A stretch of DNA of 39,177 nt from the NCBI GenBank assembly GCA_002307235.1, contig DBTV01000016.1, positions 1-39,177 on the forward strand, in the 5' to 3' direction. Numbering within the stretch: the first letter of the stretch is position 1; each line of letters opens with the position of its first letter. Under the pieces are notes generated by a model, which saw only the letters and a list, made by a program, of their open reading frames with translations, searched no databases and was not told the origin of the DNA. Origin of the DNA: Acidobacteriaceae bacterium UBA1307. Its GTDB lineage: Bacteria; Acidobacteriota; Terriglobia; Terriglobales; Acidobacteriaceae. The position numbers were made by a program, and so were the translations under genes. This document shows positions 38,232 through 39,177 of this stretch, piece after piece.

Positions 38232-39177
38232 TTAGGCCTGTCCACCCGTGCTCGGGCCACGTCCACCACCGGAACGACGGCGGCGGCGGCGGCGACCAGC
38301 GGCAACAACCGGGCGACCGGTGTTGGCTGCTGCGGGAGCGGCCGTGGCGTCATCGACGCGGTTGAAGTTCGGCTCGGTTTCCTCGTCGAACTCCTCGTCA
38401 TCGTCATCGTCGAAATCCTCACCGCCCTCGATCAGAATGGTGCTCTGATTCGAGTTGGGCTGACGGTCTTCGACCTGGGCCGGAGCTGCAGGCTGCTCGA
38501 TGACCTCGGCGGTTTCGCCTTCGGCCGGAGCGGTAGCGGCCAGCTTGGCCTTCTGCTCCTTGATGAGCGCCTTGCGGCTGAGCTTGATGCGGTTGCCTTC
38601 GATGGCCAGAACCTTGACCATCACCTGATCGCCTTCGTTCAACTCGTCCTTGACTTCCTTGACGCGATGCTCGGCGATTTCGGAGATGTGCAAGAGGCCA
38701 TCGGTGCCCGGGAACAGCTCGACGAAAGCGCCGAACTCAGCCAGACGAACGACCTTGCCGAGATAGGTTTTGCCGATCTCAGGCACAGCCGCGATGTTGC
38801 CGATGATCTCGAGAGCCTTCTTGAGGCCCTCGGCGTCGCTCGAAGCCACGCTGACCTTGCCGGTGTCGTCGACATCGATCTTGGCACCGGTCTGCTCGAC
38901 GATGCCACGGATGGTGGCGCCGCCCTTGCCGATCAGGTCGCGAATCTTGTCAACCGGAATCTGGATGGTCTCGATGCGGGGCGCGTACTGCGAACGCTCG
39001 TTGCGAGGTCCGTCGATGGCGGCGTCCATCTTGTCGAGCAGGAAGAGACGGCCTTCGCGGGCTTGCGCCATGGCCTTCTGCAGAATCTCGTCGGTCAGGC
39101 CGCTGATCTTGATGTCCATCTGGAGAGCGGTGATGCCCTTGCGGGTACCGGTCACCTTGAAGTCCATGTCGCCGTAG
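38232..39177 (-). CDS. pnp: polyribonucleotide nucleotidyltransferase, C-terminal part (truncated by window edge)
   Basis: PNPase degrades RNA from the 3' end using phosphate and is a core of many RNA degradosomes. The visible 314 residues begin in YGDMDFKVTGTRKGITALQMDIKI, near the end of the second catalytic domain. The KH domain follows (PVDKIRDLIGKGGATIRGI) and then the S1 domain (GKTYLGKVVRLAEFGAFVELFPGTDGLLHISEI). After the S1 domain comes an unusual tail of about 100 residues: an acidic block (DFDDDDDEEFDEE), an Ala/Pro stretch and seven consecutive arginines near the end with Gly-rich surroundings. The 5' portion lies beyond base 39177. Confidence 0.96.
   Translation of the reverse strand, partial: YGDMDFKVTGTRKGITALQMDIKISGLTDEILQKAMAQAREGRLFLLDKMDAAIDGPRNERSQYAPRIETIQIPVDKIRDLIGKGGATIRGIVEQTGAKIDVDDTGKVSVASSDAEGLKKALEIIGNIAAVPEIGKTYLGKVVRLAEFGAFVELFPGTDGLLHISEIAEHRVKEVKDELNEGDQVMVKVLAIEGNRIKLSRKALIKEQKAKLAATAPAEGETAEVIEQPAAPAQVEDRQPNSNQSTILIEGGEDFDDDDDEEFDEETEPNFNRVDDATAAPAAANTGRPVVAAGRRRRRRRSGGGRGPSTGGQA

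Overview
The window looks like chromosomal DNA of a GC-rich, motile member of the Acidobacteriota (class Terriglobia seems most likely). This placement rests on general gene content and protein style, not on a marker gene, so it is tentative. I see no integrase, transposase, prophage or CRISPR array. The left edge carries three tRNA genes: Pro-TGG on the minus strand, then His-GTG and Arg-TCT on the plus strand. They surround a YheT-type hydrolase and a small unknown gene.

The dominant content is two paralogous chemosensory operons with the same gene order. Operon 1 (2481-11861) is cheY, a membrane receptor-like protein with a CheZ-like motif, STAS, cheA, soluble mcp, cheW, cheR, cheD, cheB. 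Operon 2 (26097-33402) is STAS, cheA, soluble mcp, cheW, cheR, cheD, cheB, without cheY or the CheZ-like protein. Both receptors are cytosolic poly-HAMP proteins with a strongly basic N-terminal tail and a conserved C-terminal tail that fits the CheR/CheB tether pattern. Operon 2 is preceded by a good match to a flagellar sigma-28 promoter; operon 1 has a weaker one.

Between the operons lie about 14 kb of unrelated genes. First comes a sulfatase locus: a Tat-exported sulfatase, its radical-SAM maturase (anSME) and a flavodoxin. Then a small exported protein on the minus strand, followed by rimO, yacG, pgpA, an IPT/NHL-repeat protein, cinA, long-form hpf with a structured leader, a PAS-PAS-GGDEF protein with a degenerate EAL domain, and rapZ.

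To the right of operon 2 are an MFS exporter (minus strand, overlapping the end of cheB) and a recQ-family helicase (plus strand), which diverge around a perfect palindrome. They are followed by a cyclophilin, a small zinc-ribbon protein and the 3' two-fifths or so of pnp, all on the minus strand; pnp is cut by the window edge. Five convincing intrinsic terminators, several palindromes and two short elements bounded by inverted repeats, each starting at the TAG stop of a gene, were found by reading the intergenic DNA.
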